From: an uncultured Clostridia bacterium
GTDB taxonomy: Bacteria; Bacillota; Clostridia; Christensenellales; UBA3700
NCBI GenBank assembly: GCA_946623205.1
Contig: CAMOQV010000031.1
Coordinates: 1 to 11,519, forward strand
Direction of reading: 5' to 3'
DNA: 11,519 bases
Below are positions 1 to 6,633 of the stretch, piece by piece (positions within the stretch are counted from its first letter, which is position 1; each line of letters begins with the position of its first letter). The notes below the pieces were generated by a model that did no database searches, was not told the origin of the DNA, and saw nothing but the letters and a program-made list of their open reading frames with translations. The translations under genes and the position numbers were made by a program.

Positions 1-269
1 GACACTATTATAAATATCTAAAGGGTGAACAAACATCTACAAACCCAGTAGCTACAATCTATGCTTGGAGCGGTGCATTAAGAAAGAGAGGAGAATTAGA
101 TAATCTTCCTCAATTACAAGAATTCGCTAACAAGTTAGAAAAGGCAACTATCAAAACTATCGAAGATGGTTATATGACAGGAGATTTGGCTGCTTTATAT
201 AAAGGTGAAAACGAAGTTCATAAGTTATTAACAGAGGACTTCTTAAAGAAGATTGCTGAGAATATTTAA
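1..269 (+). CDS. icd: Isocitrate dehydrogenase (NADP+), C-terminal fragment
   Basis: This is the last 88 codons of a gene cut by the window edge; the reading frame begins at base 3. The protein contains HYYKYLKGEQTSTNP followed by VATIYAWSGALRKRGELD. This matches the C-terminal region of the homodimeric, eukaryote-like NADP isocitrate dehydrogenases (family pattern HYR...KG..TSTNPIASIFAWTRGL), where the TSTNP segment lies near the cofactor site. The tail (IETIEAG.MT.DLA-like, here IKTIEDGYMTGDLAALYKG) also fits. The enzyme oxidatively decarboxylates isocitrate to 2-oxoglutarate in the cytoplasm, making NADPH. Its stop codon shares one base with the polA start (TAATG), so the two genes are probably co-transcribed and translationally coupled. 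The catalytic N-terminal part lies outside the window, so activity cannot be judged here. Confidence 0.88.
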   Translation, partial: HYYKYLKGEQTSTNPVATIYAWSGALRKRGELDNLPQLQEFANKLEKATIKTIEDGYMTGDLAALYKGENEVHKLLTEDFLKKIAENI

Positions 270-2818
270 TGGGAAAGATTTTAGTTTTAGATTCCAATTC
301 TTTAATTAACAGAGCATTTTATGCTCTCCCAAATTTTTCGAATAGAAAAGGACAATTTACTGGCGCGATATTCGGCTATATGAATATGCTTATAAAGCTA
401 ATTAGCGAATATCAACCAGATTATATTATCGCGACTTTTGATAGACATGCTCCAACATTTAGAAAGCAAATGTATCAAGAATACAAAGCTCAAAGAAAGG
501 GAATGCCAGATGAACTAAGAGCTCAAATTGAGCCAATGAAGAAAGTTCTATCTGCTATGGGTATTCCAATTTTAGAGATGGATGGATATGAAGCCGACGA
601 TATCATTGGAACTATTGCTAAAACATATAAAGAACAAACATACATCGTAACAGGGGATAGAGACTCACTTCAATTAGTAGACGATACAACAACCGTTTTA
701 TTAACAAGAAAGGGTGTTTCTGAAATAGAGGCGTTTACTCCTCAATATCTAAAAGATACTTGGAATATGGAGCCATCTCAAATTATCGATTTGAAATCGT
801 TGATGGGAGATACTTCAGATAATATTCCTGGTGTTCCTGGTGTTGGAGAAAAGACAGCAAAAGATCTTTTAGAGAAATACAAGACTTTAGATGGCGTATA
901 TGCTCATATCGACGAGATAAAGGGTAAGCTTAAGGAAAAACTAGAATTAAATAAAGACCTTGCTTATTTGAGCTATAAATTAGCCACTATAAAAATTGAT
1001 ACTCCAATTTCATTTAACTTAGAACTAGCAAAGTTTACACCTGGTAATTATCCAACTGAGCTTTATGATGTTTTAAGAGAATTAGAATTAAACAAAATTA
1101 TTGAAAAACTTTCTTTTTCTAAAGAAGAAGTTGAAACAAGACAATTAAGTGTTGAAGTAGAAGAGATAGTATCAATAGATGGATTAAAGAAAGTAAAGGA
1201 TGAAATTCAAAAAGCTAAGTGCTTTGCTTTAGCAATAAACGACAATATTGAAATAGCAACAAATAAGCAAAAAGCATATAAGATAGTTTTATCTGATAAT
1301 CTTTTAGAAGGAATCTTCTTTGATAATGCGTTATATGAATTAAAGGATTTGTTCGAAGATAATTCAATTCAAAAGATTTTATTTGACGCAAAATCATTTA
1401 TGTATGATTTAAAGCGTTTTGATACAACACTTCAAAACTTTGAAGACATATTAGTAATGGCATACATTTTAGATGCCAATAGAAACTATAAATCACTTGA
1501 TGATTTAATTAATTCTTTTGATATCCAAATTCAAAATTCTGCATCAGGTATTTTGTATTTATTTGAAGATATTCAAAAAATAATGAAAGAAAAGAAATTA
1601 GAAAAGCTTTATTATGATATGGAAAAGCCGCTAATTTCAGTTCTATATGCAATGGAGCAAGAAGGCTTTTCTATAGATAGAAATGTATTAACAACTCTTG
1701 CTACCAAATTTAAAGCTGAGCTTTCAAATCTAACGAAAGAGATTTATGACGTTGTTGGGGAAGAGTTTAATATTAACTCTACAAAGCAGCTTGCGCATAT
1801 TTTGTTTGAAGTTTTAAATCTAAGTACTAAAGAGGCAAAGACAAAGACTGGTTATTCTACAAATGTTGAAGTATTGCAATCTTTATATAATGACCATCCA
1901 GTAATACCTTTGATATTAAGATATAGGGAACTTGAAAAACTAAGATCAACATATCTTGATGGTATGGAACCTCTTATAGATTCTCAAGGTAAGATTCATA
2001 CTGTATTTAAGCAAACTGTAACTGCAACTGGAAGATTATCTTCAACAGAACCAAATCTTCAAAACATTCCAGTTAGAAAGGAAGAAGGAAAGCAAATTAG
2101 ACAAATGTTTATTGCTTCAAAAGGATGCGAATTGGTTTGTGCAGATTATTCTCAAATTGAATTAAGATTAATGGCTTCATTCTCTAAAGATGAAGGTATG
2201 ATTACAGATTTCAATTCAGGTAAAGATATTCACGCTGCAACTGCTGCAAAGATATTCAATGTGCCAATTCAATTTGTGGATAAGGATTTAAGAAGACAAG
2301 CAAAAGCAGTTAATTTTGGTATAATTTACGGAATTACTGATTATGGTCTATCTCAAGATTTAGGAATACCTGTATATAAGGCAAAAGAGTTTACTACATC
2401 ATATTTCAAAACTTATCCAAGAGTTCATGAATATATGGAAGAACTTGTAGCAAAAGCTACAAAAAATGGATATGCAGAGACAATGATGGGAAGAATAAGA
2501 ACAATTCCAGAATTGACAATGTCTAATAGAAATATGCAAGGCTTTGGAAAGAGAGTAGCAATGAATATGCCTTTACAAGGTAGTGCATCAGATATTATTA
2601 AACTTGCAATGATAAAGGTTTATGATGAACTTCAAAAGCAAGGATTAAAAGCTAAACTTATTATGCAAGTTCATGACGAATTGATTATAGATACACCAAC
2701 TGATGAAGTTGAGAAGGTTAAAAAACTTCTAAAAGAAGCAATGGAGAATGTTGTTAAATTGGAAGTTCCACTTATTGCAGAAGTTGGCGTTGGCCCAAAC
2801 TGGCTAGAGGCGAAATAA
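269..2818 (+). CDS. polA: DNA polymerase I
   Basis: An 849-residue family A polymerase acting in Okazaki fragment maturation and excision repair. Residues 1-285 form the 5' nuclease: D8, D58, the E108/D110/D111 acidic cluster, D130/D132 and GDTSDNIPG at 180-188 before the helix-hairpin-helix (GVPGVGEKTA). Residues 300-450 correspond to the 3'-5' exonuclease domain, but the catalytic acids are gone: the Exo I DTET site reads AIND (322-325) and the Exo II and III aspartates are not found. This predicts no proofreading, as in Bacillus-type Pol I. Residues 450-849 are the polymerase: motif A ADYSQIELR (D626), motif B RRQAKAVNFGIIYG (R675, K679, F683, Y687) and motif C QVHDE (D803, E804). F683 is the usual bacterial residue that disfavours dideoxynucleotides. 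The start overlaps the icd stop by one base and has only a weak ribosome site (GAG at 258-260), suggesting reinitiation. Confidence 0.98.
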   Translation: MGKILVLDSNSLINRAFYALPNFSNRKGQFTGAIFGYMNMLIKLISEYQPDYIIATFDRHAPTFRKQMYQEYKAQRKGMPDELRAQIEPMKKVLSAMGIPILEMDGYEADDIIGTIAKTYKEQTYIVTGDRDSLQLVDDTTTVLLTRKGVSEIEAFTPQYLKDTWNMEPSQIIDLKSLMGDTSDNIPGVPGVGEKTAKDLLEKYKTLDGVYAHIDEIKGKLKEKLELNKDLAYLSYKLATIKIDTPISFNLELAKFTPGNYPTELYDVLRELELNKIIEKLSFSKEEVETRQLSVEVEEIVSIDGLKKVKDEIQKAKCFALAINDNIEIATNKQKAYKIVLSDNLLEGIFFDNALYELKDLFEDNSIQKILFDAKSFMYDLKRFDTTLQNFEDILVMAYILDANRNYKSLDDLINSFDIQIQNSASGILYLFEDIQKIMKEKKLEKLYYDMEKPLISVLYAMEQEGFSIDRNVLTTLATKFKAELSNLTKEIYDVVGEEFNINSTKQLAHILFEVLNLSTKEAKTKTGYSTNVEVLQSLYNDHPVIPLILRYRELEKLRSTYLDGMEPLIDSQGKIHTVFKQTVTATGRLSSTEPNLQNIPVRKEEGKQIRQMFIASKGCELVCADYSQIELRLMASFSKDEGMITDFNSGKDIHAATAAKIFNVPIQFVDKDLRRQAKAVNFGIIYGITDYGLSQDLGIPVYKAKEFTTSYFKTYPRVHEYMEELVAKATKNGYAETMMGRIRTIPELTMSNRNMQGFGKRVAMNMPLQGSASDIIKLAMIKVYDELQKQGLKAKLIMQVHDELIIDTPTDEVEKVKKLLKEAMENVVKLEVPLIAEVGVGPNWLEAK

Positions 2819-3369
2819 TGAAGATAGCAATAATTGGCGGAATTGGAAGTGGCAAAAGTGCAGCAGCTCAAATCATTAAAGAGATGGGCTATCCTGTTTA
2901 CGATGCAGATAAAATCTACAAAGAAATTTCTGAGCGCGAAGATTATTTAAAGCTTGTAAATAATACATGGCCAGGCGCTGTTAAAGATGGCAAATTAGAT
3001 AGAGAATATCTTGGGAAGATAGTATTTTCAAATAAACAAGAACTTGAAAAATTAAATGCTATTGCGCATCCACTTGTAAAGCAAGAAATAGATATCTTAT
3101 CTAAAGATAAAGAAGTTGTTTATGTTGAAGTTCCTGTATTTGTAGGTTCTATACTTCAAGACTATTTTGATAAAGTAATTTTAGTTGAAGCAGAAGTGAA
3201 GTTCAGAATTTCAAGAATTATGAAGAGAAGTGGTTACGATAAAGAATATGTTAAAAAGATTATCGCTTCTCAACCAACAGATTCAGAACTAGAAAAGTTT
3301 GCAGATATTATTGTTGAGAATAATAAAGATCAAATTCATTTAAGACAACAATTAGCAAAAGTTCTTTAA
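2818..3369 (+). CDS. coaE: Dephospho-CoA kinase
   Basis: A 183-residue P-loop kinase that phosphorylates the 3'-OH of the ribose of dephospho-CoA, the last step of coenzyme A synthesis, in the cytoplasm. Visible family marks are the Walker A GGIGSGKS (7-14), YDADKI (28-33, the conserved DAD region), HPLV (84-87), the VEVPVFVGS strand-loop (103-111, equivalent to the family's PLLFE region), the arginine-rich lid (RISRIMKR, 130-137) and IIASQ...FADIIVENN (148-169). It is slightly short compared with the usual length of about 200 residues but looks complete. The start shares one base with the polA stop. A good ribosome site, AGAGG at 2806-2810, lies 7 bases upstream inside polA. In Bacillus, mutM sits between polA and coaE; here it is absent. 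A hairpin terminator follows. Confidence 0.95.
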   Translation: MKIAIIGGIGSGKSAAAQIIKEMGYPVYDADKIYKEISEREDYLKLVNNTWPGAVKDGKLDREYLGKIVFSNKQELEKLNAIAHPLVKQEIDILSKDKEVVYVEVPVFVGSILQDYFDKVILVEAEVKFRISRIMKRSGYDKEYVKKIIASQPTDSELEKFADIIVENNKDQIHLRQQLAKVL

Positions 3370-3382
3370 TTTATTAAAAGTC

Positions 3383-3431
3383 AAAAAATAGGTCTCAGTT
3401 CATCATGATGCTGAGACCTATTATTATTTTT
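3383..3431. terminator. Bidirectional intrinsic terminator between coaE and mscS
   Basis: A perfect 12-bp stem, AATAGGTCTCAG (3387-3398) with CTGAGACCTATT (3411-3422), is followed on the plus strand by a T-rich tract (ATTATTTTTTT, 3421-3433 region). On the minus strand it is followed by a T6 tract (complement of 3383-3388). It can therefore stop coaE transcription rightward and mscS transcription leftward. The 12-base loop contains CATCATGATG (3401-3410), itself a perfect palindrome that can extend the hairpin. Confidence 0.9.
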
Positions 3432-3441
3432 TTATATCAAT

Positions 3442-4263
3442 TTATTTTTTATCTATTTGATCAATATGTACATCCAATTGGTTGAATGGAATTGAGATGT
3501 GTTGTTTATCAAATTCTTTTTTAACATCAGCCATCATTTCAAATTTTGTTGGCCAGAAATCTGCATTAGCTGTCCAATATCTTGCAAGGATAATAATTGC
3601 GCTATCTGCATGTTTTGAAACATAAGTTGTTGGAGCAGGATCTTGAAGAATTTTAGAATTCTTATCCATTACCTTTTGAATGGCAGCTTGAGCCTTTTCA
3701 AAATCTTCTTCATATGGAATAGAGAATTCAATATCTGTTCTTCTTGTAGAATTTTTTGTGAAATTAACAATTGCAGTGTTTGAAGTTTTAGAGTTTGGTA
3801 AAATTACAACTTTATTATCTGGAGTAGTTAGATATGTATAGAATAGTGTAATTTCAGAAACAGTTCCTTCTACTGAATCAACTGTAATAAAATCACCAAT
3901 CTTATAAGGACGAAGTGCAACAACTATAATTCCACCGGCAAAGTTAGAAAGAGAACCTTGTAGTGCAAGACCAATTGCTGTACCTATAGATAGAATTGCT
4001 GCAGATATAGCAGATGTTTGGAATCCTAAATAACCAATAGCTCCGACCCAAATTAATACTTTTAGTACACGTCTTAGTGTAGGAACAAGAACATGGCGCA
4101 ATGTTAAATCGAAGTTTTTCTTTTCAAGGCGTCTATCCAATCTTTTGCAAATAAAGTTAATCAATTTGCAAATAACAAATAGAACGATAAGAACTAAAAC
4201 TAGCTTCAAACCTTCGGTTGTAATCCATTCGCCAATCTTTTGTAGAAGTTGAGTAAAATCCAT
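3442..4263 (-). CDS. mscS: MscS-family small-conductance mechanosensitive ion channel
   Basis: A 273-residue membrane protein expected to form a heptameric channel that opens under membrane tension and releases solutes on hypo-osmotic shock. Three membrane segments are visible: about residues 20-38, 63-80 and 85-115. The third is the pore helix with the family's small-residue pattern, AILSIGTAIGLALQGSLSNFAGG (key residues G94, A96, G98, A100, G103, N107), followed by ALRPYKIGDFI (116-126), the start of the cytoplasmic beta domain. VVILPNS (152-158) and the ending ISIPFNQLDVHI (256-267) are also typical. The length is close to that of E. coli MscS (286). The start is set by GGAGGA (plus-strand positions 4268-4273), 4 bases upstream. 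It is transcribed divergently from marR from its own promoter. YkuT/MscS-type paralogues cannot be told apart here, so the symbol is a family label. Confidence 0.93.
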   Translation of the reverse strand: MDFTQLLQKIGEWITTEGLKLVLVLIVLFVICKLINFICKRLDRRLEKKNFDLTLRHVLVPTLRRVLKVLIWVGAIGYLGFQTSAISAAILSIGTAIGLALQGSLSNFAGGIIVVALRPYKIGDFITVDSVEGTVSEITLFYTYLTTPDNKVVILPNSKTSNTAIVNFTKNSTRRTDIEFSIPYEEDFEKAQAAIQKVMDKNSKILQDPAPTTYVSKHADSAIIILARYWTANADFWPTKFEMMADVKKEFDKQHISIPFNQLDVHIDQIDKK

Positions 4264-4290
4264 ACATTCCTCCGAATTATTTACGATAAT

Positions 4291-4319
4291 ATTTTAAATA
4301 TTATTCTAATTTTAGTCAA
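4291..4319 (-). promoter_or_regulatory. Probable sigma-A promoter of mscS
   Basis: On the minus strand there is TTGACT (complement of 4314-4319), a 17-base spacer and TAAAAT (complement of 4291-4296). Both boxes are one base from consensus at the optimal spacing. The predicted start lies about 20 bases before the mscS start codon, giving a very short leader that contains the GGAGGA ribosome site. Confidence 0.7.
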
Positions 4320-4323
4320 TGAG

Positions 4324-4353
4324 TTGACATTTAAAATGATTTAACAATATAAT
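4324..4353 (+). promoter_or_regulatory. Consensus sigma-A promoter of the marR-ABC operon
   Basis: TTGACA (4324-4329) and TATAAT (4348-4353) are both perfect consensus, separated by 18 bases. The expected transcription start is near 4360, directly at the left edge of an inverted repeat. A promoter this strong for an exporter operon implies that it is normally held down by a repressor. Confidence 0.82.
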
Positions 4354-4359
4354 AGCAAA

Positions 4360-4375
4360 TGTTAGCAACCTAACA
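4360..4375. promoter_or_regulatory. Inverted-repeat operator, probable MarR-family site
   Basis: TGTTAG (4360-4365) and CTAACA (4370-4375) form a perfect 6-bp inverted repeat around CAAC. It overlaps the predicted +1 of the marR promoter. The size and symmetry fit a winged-helix dimer such as MarR, and the adjacent gene encodes one, so autorepression is inferred. TAGCAA also occurs as a direct repeat at 4353-4358 and 4363-4368, exactly one helical turn apart. Confidence 0.6.
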
Positions 4376-4386
4376 AAGGTTTTATT

Positions 4387-4392
4387 GGGTGA
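4387..4392 (+). promoter_or_regulatory. Ribosome binding site that selects the marR start
   Basis: GGGTGA lies 4 bases before the ATG at 4397. This site favours that ATG over the in-frame TTG at 4385. The TTG has its own weaker candidate (AAAGG at 4375-4379), so the choice is not certain. Confidence 0.45.
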
Positions 4393-4396
4393 ATAT

Positions 4397-4840
4397 ATGA
4401 TTACTAATGATATTATTAGAAAAGATTTTGGCGTTGTAATGAACCTAATCAAAAGACAATGTGCAAAAATTGACAGTTCTAGACCAGATTGTGCAATTAC
4501 TCCAAAGCAAGGCGTTGTACTTGGTTTTATTTATTCTCAAATACAACAAGGTAAAGATGTGTTCCAAAAAGATATTGAAAAGGAATTTTCTTTAAGACGT
4601 TCTACGGCTTCTGAGATTTTAGCGCTTATGGAAAAGAATGAAATAATTAGAAGAGAACAAATCAAAGACGATGCAAGAATGAAGAAGATTGTTTTAGCAG
4701 CAAAAGCAAAGCAATACTTGCAACAAATAAAAAAAGACTCAGATGGCATAACGGATTTAGCATTCAAGGGTGTTACTGAGCAAGAAAAAGAAGTATTAAA
4801 AAACATTTTACAGAAGGTTATTAAAAACCTAGAGGAATAA
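4397..4840 (+). CDS. MarR-family winged-helix transcriptional regulator
   Basis: A 147-residue cytoplasmic DNA-binding protein, the usual MarR size. The N-terminal dimerisation helix is followed by TPKQGVVLGFIYS and a winged helix: DVFQKDIEKEFSLRRSTASEILALMEKNEIIRREQIKDDARMKKI in outline, with SLRRSTASEILALM as the recognition helix and DDARMKK as the wing with its conserved D-x-R. A C-terminal helix pair (VTEQEKEVLKNILQKVIKNL) completes the dimer interface. I chose ATG 4397 (GGGTGA upstream) over TTG 4385, which would add four residues. It lies 2 bases before the first ABC gene, in the same operon. With the operator on its promoter, it most likely represses the operon and is released by a compound the exporter handles; the ligand cannot be read from sequence. 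Confidence 0.93.
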   Translation: MITNDIIRKDFGVVMNLIKRQCAKIDSSRPDCAITPKQGVVLGFIYSQIQQGKDVFQKDIEKEFSLRRSTASEILALMEKNEIIRREQIKDDARMKKIVLAAKAKQYLQQIKKDSDGITDLAFKGVTEQEKEVLKNILQKVIKNLEE

Positions 4841-4842
4841 TA

Positions 4843-6633
4843 ATGAATACATTAAAAGTATTGGCTAGATCGATTCGGGAATACAAGAAAGCGACAATTA
4901 TTACTCCAGTAGCGGTAGCTTTGGAAGTTGTTGTTGAGTGTATTATCCCTCTTGTTATGGCGAGATTAATTGACGAATTAACAAATGTAGTTAATGCGTC
5001 AGTAATGGACTTCGTGATAGATGGTATCATTTTGCTATTGTTGGCAATAGCTGGCTTTGCATTTGGTACGATATCAGGAAGATATTGTGCAGTAGCTTCT
5101 GCAGGATTTGCAAAGAACTTACGTTCAGATATGTTCTTGAGAATACAAACATTCTCATTTGCAAATATAGACAAATTCTCAACATCATCATTGGTTACAA
5201 GATTAACAACAGATGTTACAAACGTTCAAATGGCGTTTATGATGGTTATTAGAATTGCTGTTAGAGCTCCATTTATGGCTATATTCTCATTGGTTATGGC
5301 TTTTTCAATAAACTGGAAGATGTCTTTAGTGTTTGTCGTAATTTTGCCTATTTTGGCATTTATCCTAATTATGGGTATAAGAATTGTACATCCACTATTT
5401 GAGAAAGTATTTAAAAAATACGATGCTTTAAACGAATCAGTTGAAGAAAATATCAAAGGTATTAGAGTTGTTAAGTCATATGTTAGAGAAGATTATGAAA
5501 TCAATAAGTTCGATAAAACAGCTGAAGAGGTTAAAAAAGATTTCGTAAAAGCTGAAAAGATTATCGCGCTTGCATCTCCAGCAATGCAATTATCAATGTA
5601 CACAGGAATTATTGTAGTAAGCATTCTAAGCTCACTATTAATTGTTAATACATTCCAAGGAAGAGCAGCAGATGGCTCATTTATGTGGGGCGAATTATCT
5701 GTAGGTGGATTATCAAGCTTAATTACATATGGTATGCAATCTTTGATGTCTATGCTTATGGTTGCTATGACTTTAATATTCGTAACAGTTGCTAATGCAT
5801 CATCTCAAAGAATTGCTGAAGTTTTAGAAGAAGAGAGTACTCTTCATAATCCAGAGAATCCAATAATGAATGTTGAAGATGGCTCAATTGAATTTAAAAA
5901 CGTTTCATTTAAGTATTCTCAAAAAGCAGAAAGAGATGCATTATCTAATGTTAATCTAAAGATTAATGCAGGCGAAACCGTTGGTATTATTGGTGGTACA
6001 GGAAGTTCTAAATCAACTCTTGTTCAATTGATACCAAGAATATATGACGCAACAGGCGGTGAAGTTATCGTTGGCGGTCATAACGTTAAAGAATATGATC
6101 TTGAAACTTTGAGAAATCAAGTTGCTATGGTTCTTCAAAAGAACGTTCTATTCTCAGGTACAGTTAGAGAAAATCTAAAGTGGGGCGATGAAAACGCTAC
6201 AGATGAAGAGATTATAAAATACGCAAAGCTTGCTCAAGCTCATGATTTCATCATTGCTCATAAAGATGGCTATGATAGATTTATTGAACAAGGCGGTACA
6301 AATGTATCTGGTGGACAAAAACAAAGATTATGTATCGCTAGAGCATTATTGAAGAAACCTAAGATTCTAATCTTAGATGACTCTACAAGTGCCGTAGATA
6401 TGAAGACAGATGCTTTGATTAGAAAAGCATTCAAGGAAGAAATTCCAAATACAACAAAGATTATAATCGCGCAAAGAATTGCTTCAATTCAAGATGCAGA
6501 TAAGATTATCGTCATCGACAATGGACAAATTGTTGATGTGGGTGTACATGATGAACTTCTAAAGAGAAACAATATTTATCAAGAAGTTTATTATTCACAA
6601 AATAACGTAAAGGGAGGTGCTCAAAATGCCTAG
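4843..6633 (+). CDS. ABC half-exporter, subunit with degenerate ATP-site motifs
   Basis: A 596-residue type IV (multidrug/lipid-type) ABC exporter with a fused membrane domain (about six segments, residues 15-325) and nucleotide-binding domain (345-590). The ATPase motifs are Walker A GGTGSSKST (384-392), Q-loop Q432, signature VSGGQ (488-492) and Walker B ILILDD (508-513). The catalytic glutamate after Walker B is replaced by D513, and the switch-loop histidine by Q544 (IIAQRIAS). These replacements are typical of the degenerate half of heterodimeric exporters such as BmrCD, LmrCD and TM287/288. The intact signature should complete the active site with the partner encoded next. The ribosome site is GAGG (4832-4835), 7 bases before ATG. 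The gene overlaps the partner by 8 bases. Drug or peptide export is likely, but the substrate is unknown. Confidence 0.95.
   Translation: MNTLKVLARSIREYKKATIITPVAVALEVVVECIIPLVMARLIDELTNVVNASVMDFVIDGIILLLLAIAGFAFGTISGRYCAVASAGFAKNLRSDMFLRIQTFSFANIDKFSTSSLVTRLTTDVTNVQMAFMMVIRIAVRAPFMAIFSLVMAFSINWKMSLVFVVILPILAFILIMGIRIVHPLFEKVFKKYDALNESVEENIKGIRVVKSYVREDYEINKFDKTAEEVKKDFVKAEKIIALASPAMQLSMYTGIIVVSILSSLLIVNTFQGRAADGSFMWGELSVGGLSSLITYGMQSLMSMLMVAMTLIFVTVANASSQRIAEVLEEESTLHNPENPIMNVEDGSIEFKNVSFKYSQKAERDALSNVNLKINAGETVGIIGGTGSSKSTLVQLIPRIYDATGGEVIVGGHNVKEYDLETLRNQVAMVLQKNVLFSGTVRENLKWGDENATDEEIIKYAKLAQAHDFIIAHKDGYDRFIEQGGTNVSGGQKQRLCIARALLKKPKILILDDSTSAVDMKTDALIRKAFKEEIPNTTKIIIAQRIASIQDADKIIVIDNGQIVDVGVHDELLKRNNIYQEVYYSQNNVKGGAQNA
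6613..6619 (+). promoter_or_regulatory. Strong ribosome binding site that decides the second ABC start
   Basis: GGAGGTG, a seven-base match to the anti-Shine-Dalgarno sequence, ends 6 bases before the ATG at 6626. The in-frame GTG at 6617 overlaps this site and is therefore not a credible start. The site lies inside the end of the first ABC gene, ensuring near-equal synthesis of the two subunits. Confidence 0.85.

Noticed and set aside
1215..1397. Short minus-strand open frames inside polA (here and at 2671-2871), inside marR and the ABC genes (4537-4806, 4821-5174, 5226-5456, 7183-7446) and inside thrS (11259-11444)
   Set aside because: They lie antisense to clearly conserved genes, show no recognisable domains and have no convincing ribosome site; they are chance frames.
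6617..6625. GTG start at 6617 for the second ABC subunit
   Set aside because: It overlaps the GGAGGTG ribosome site, which is ideally spaced for ATG 6626.
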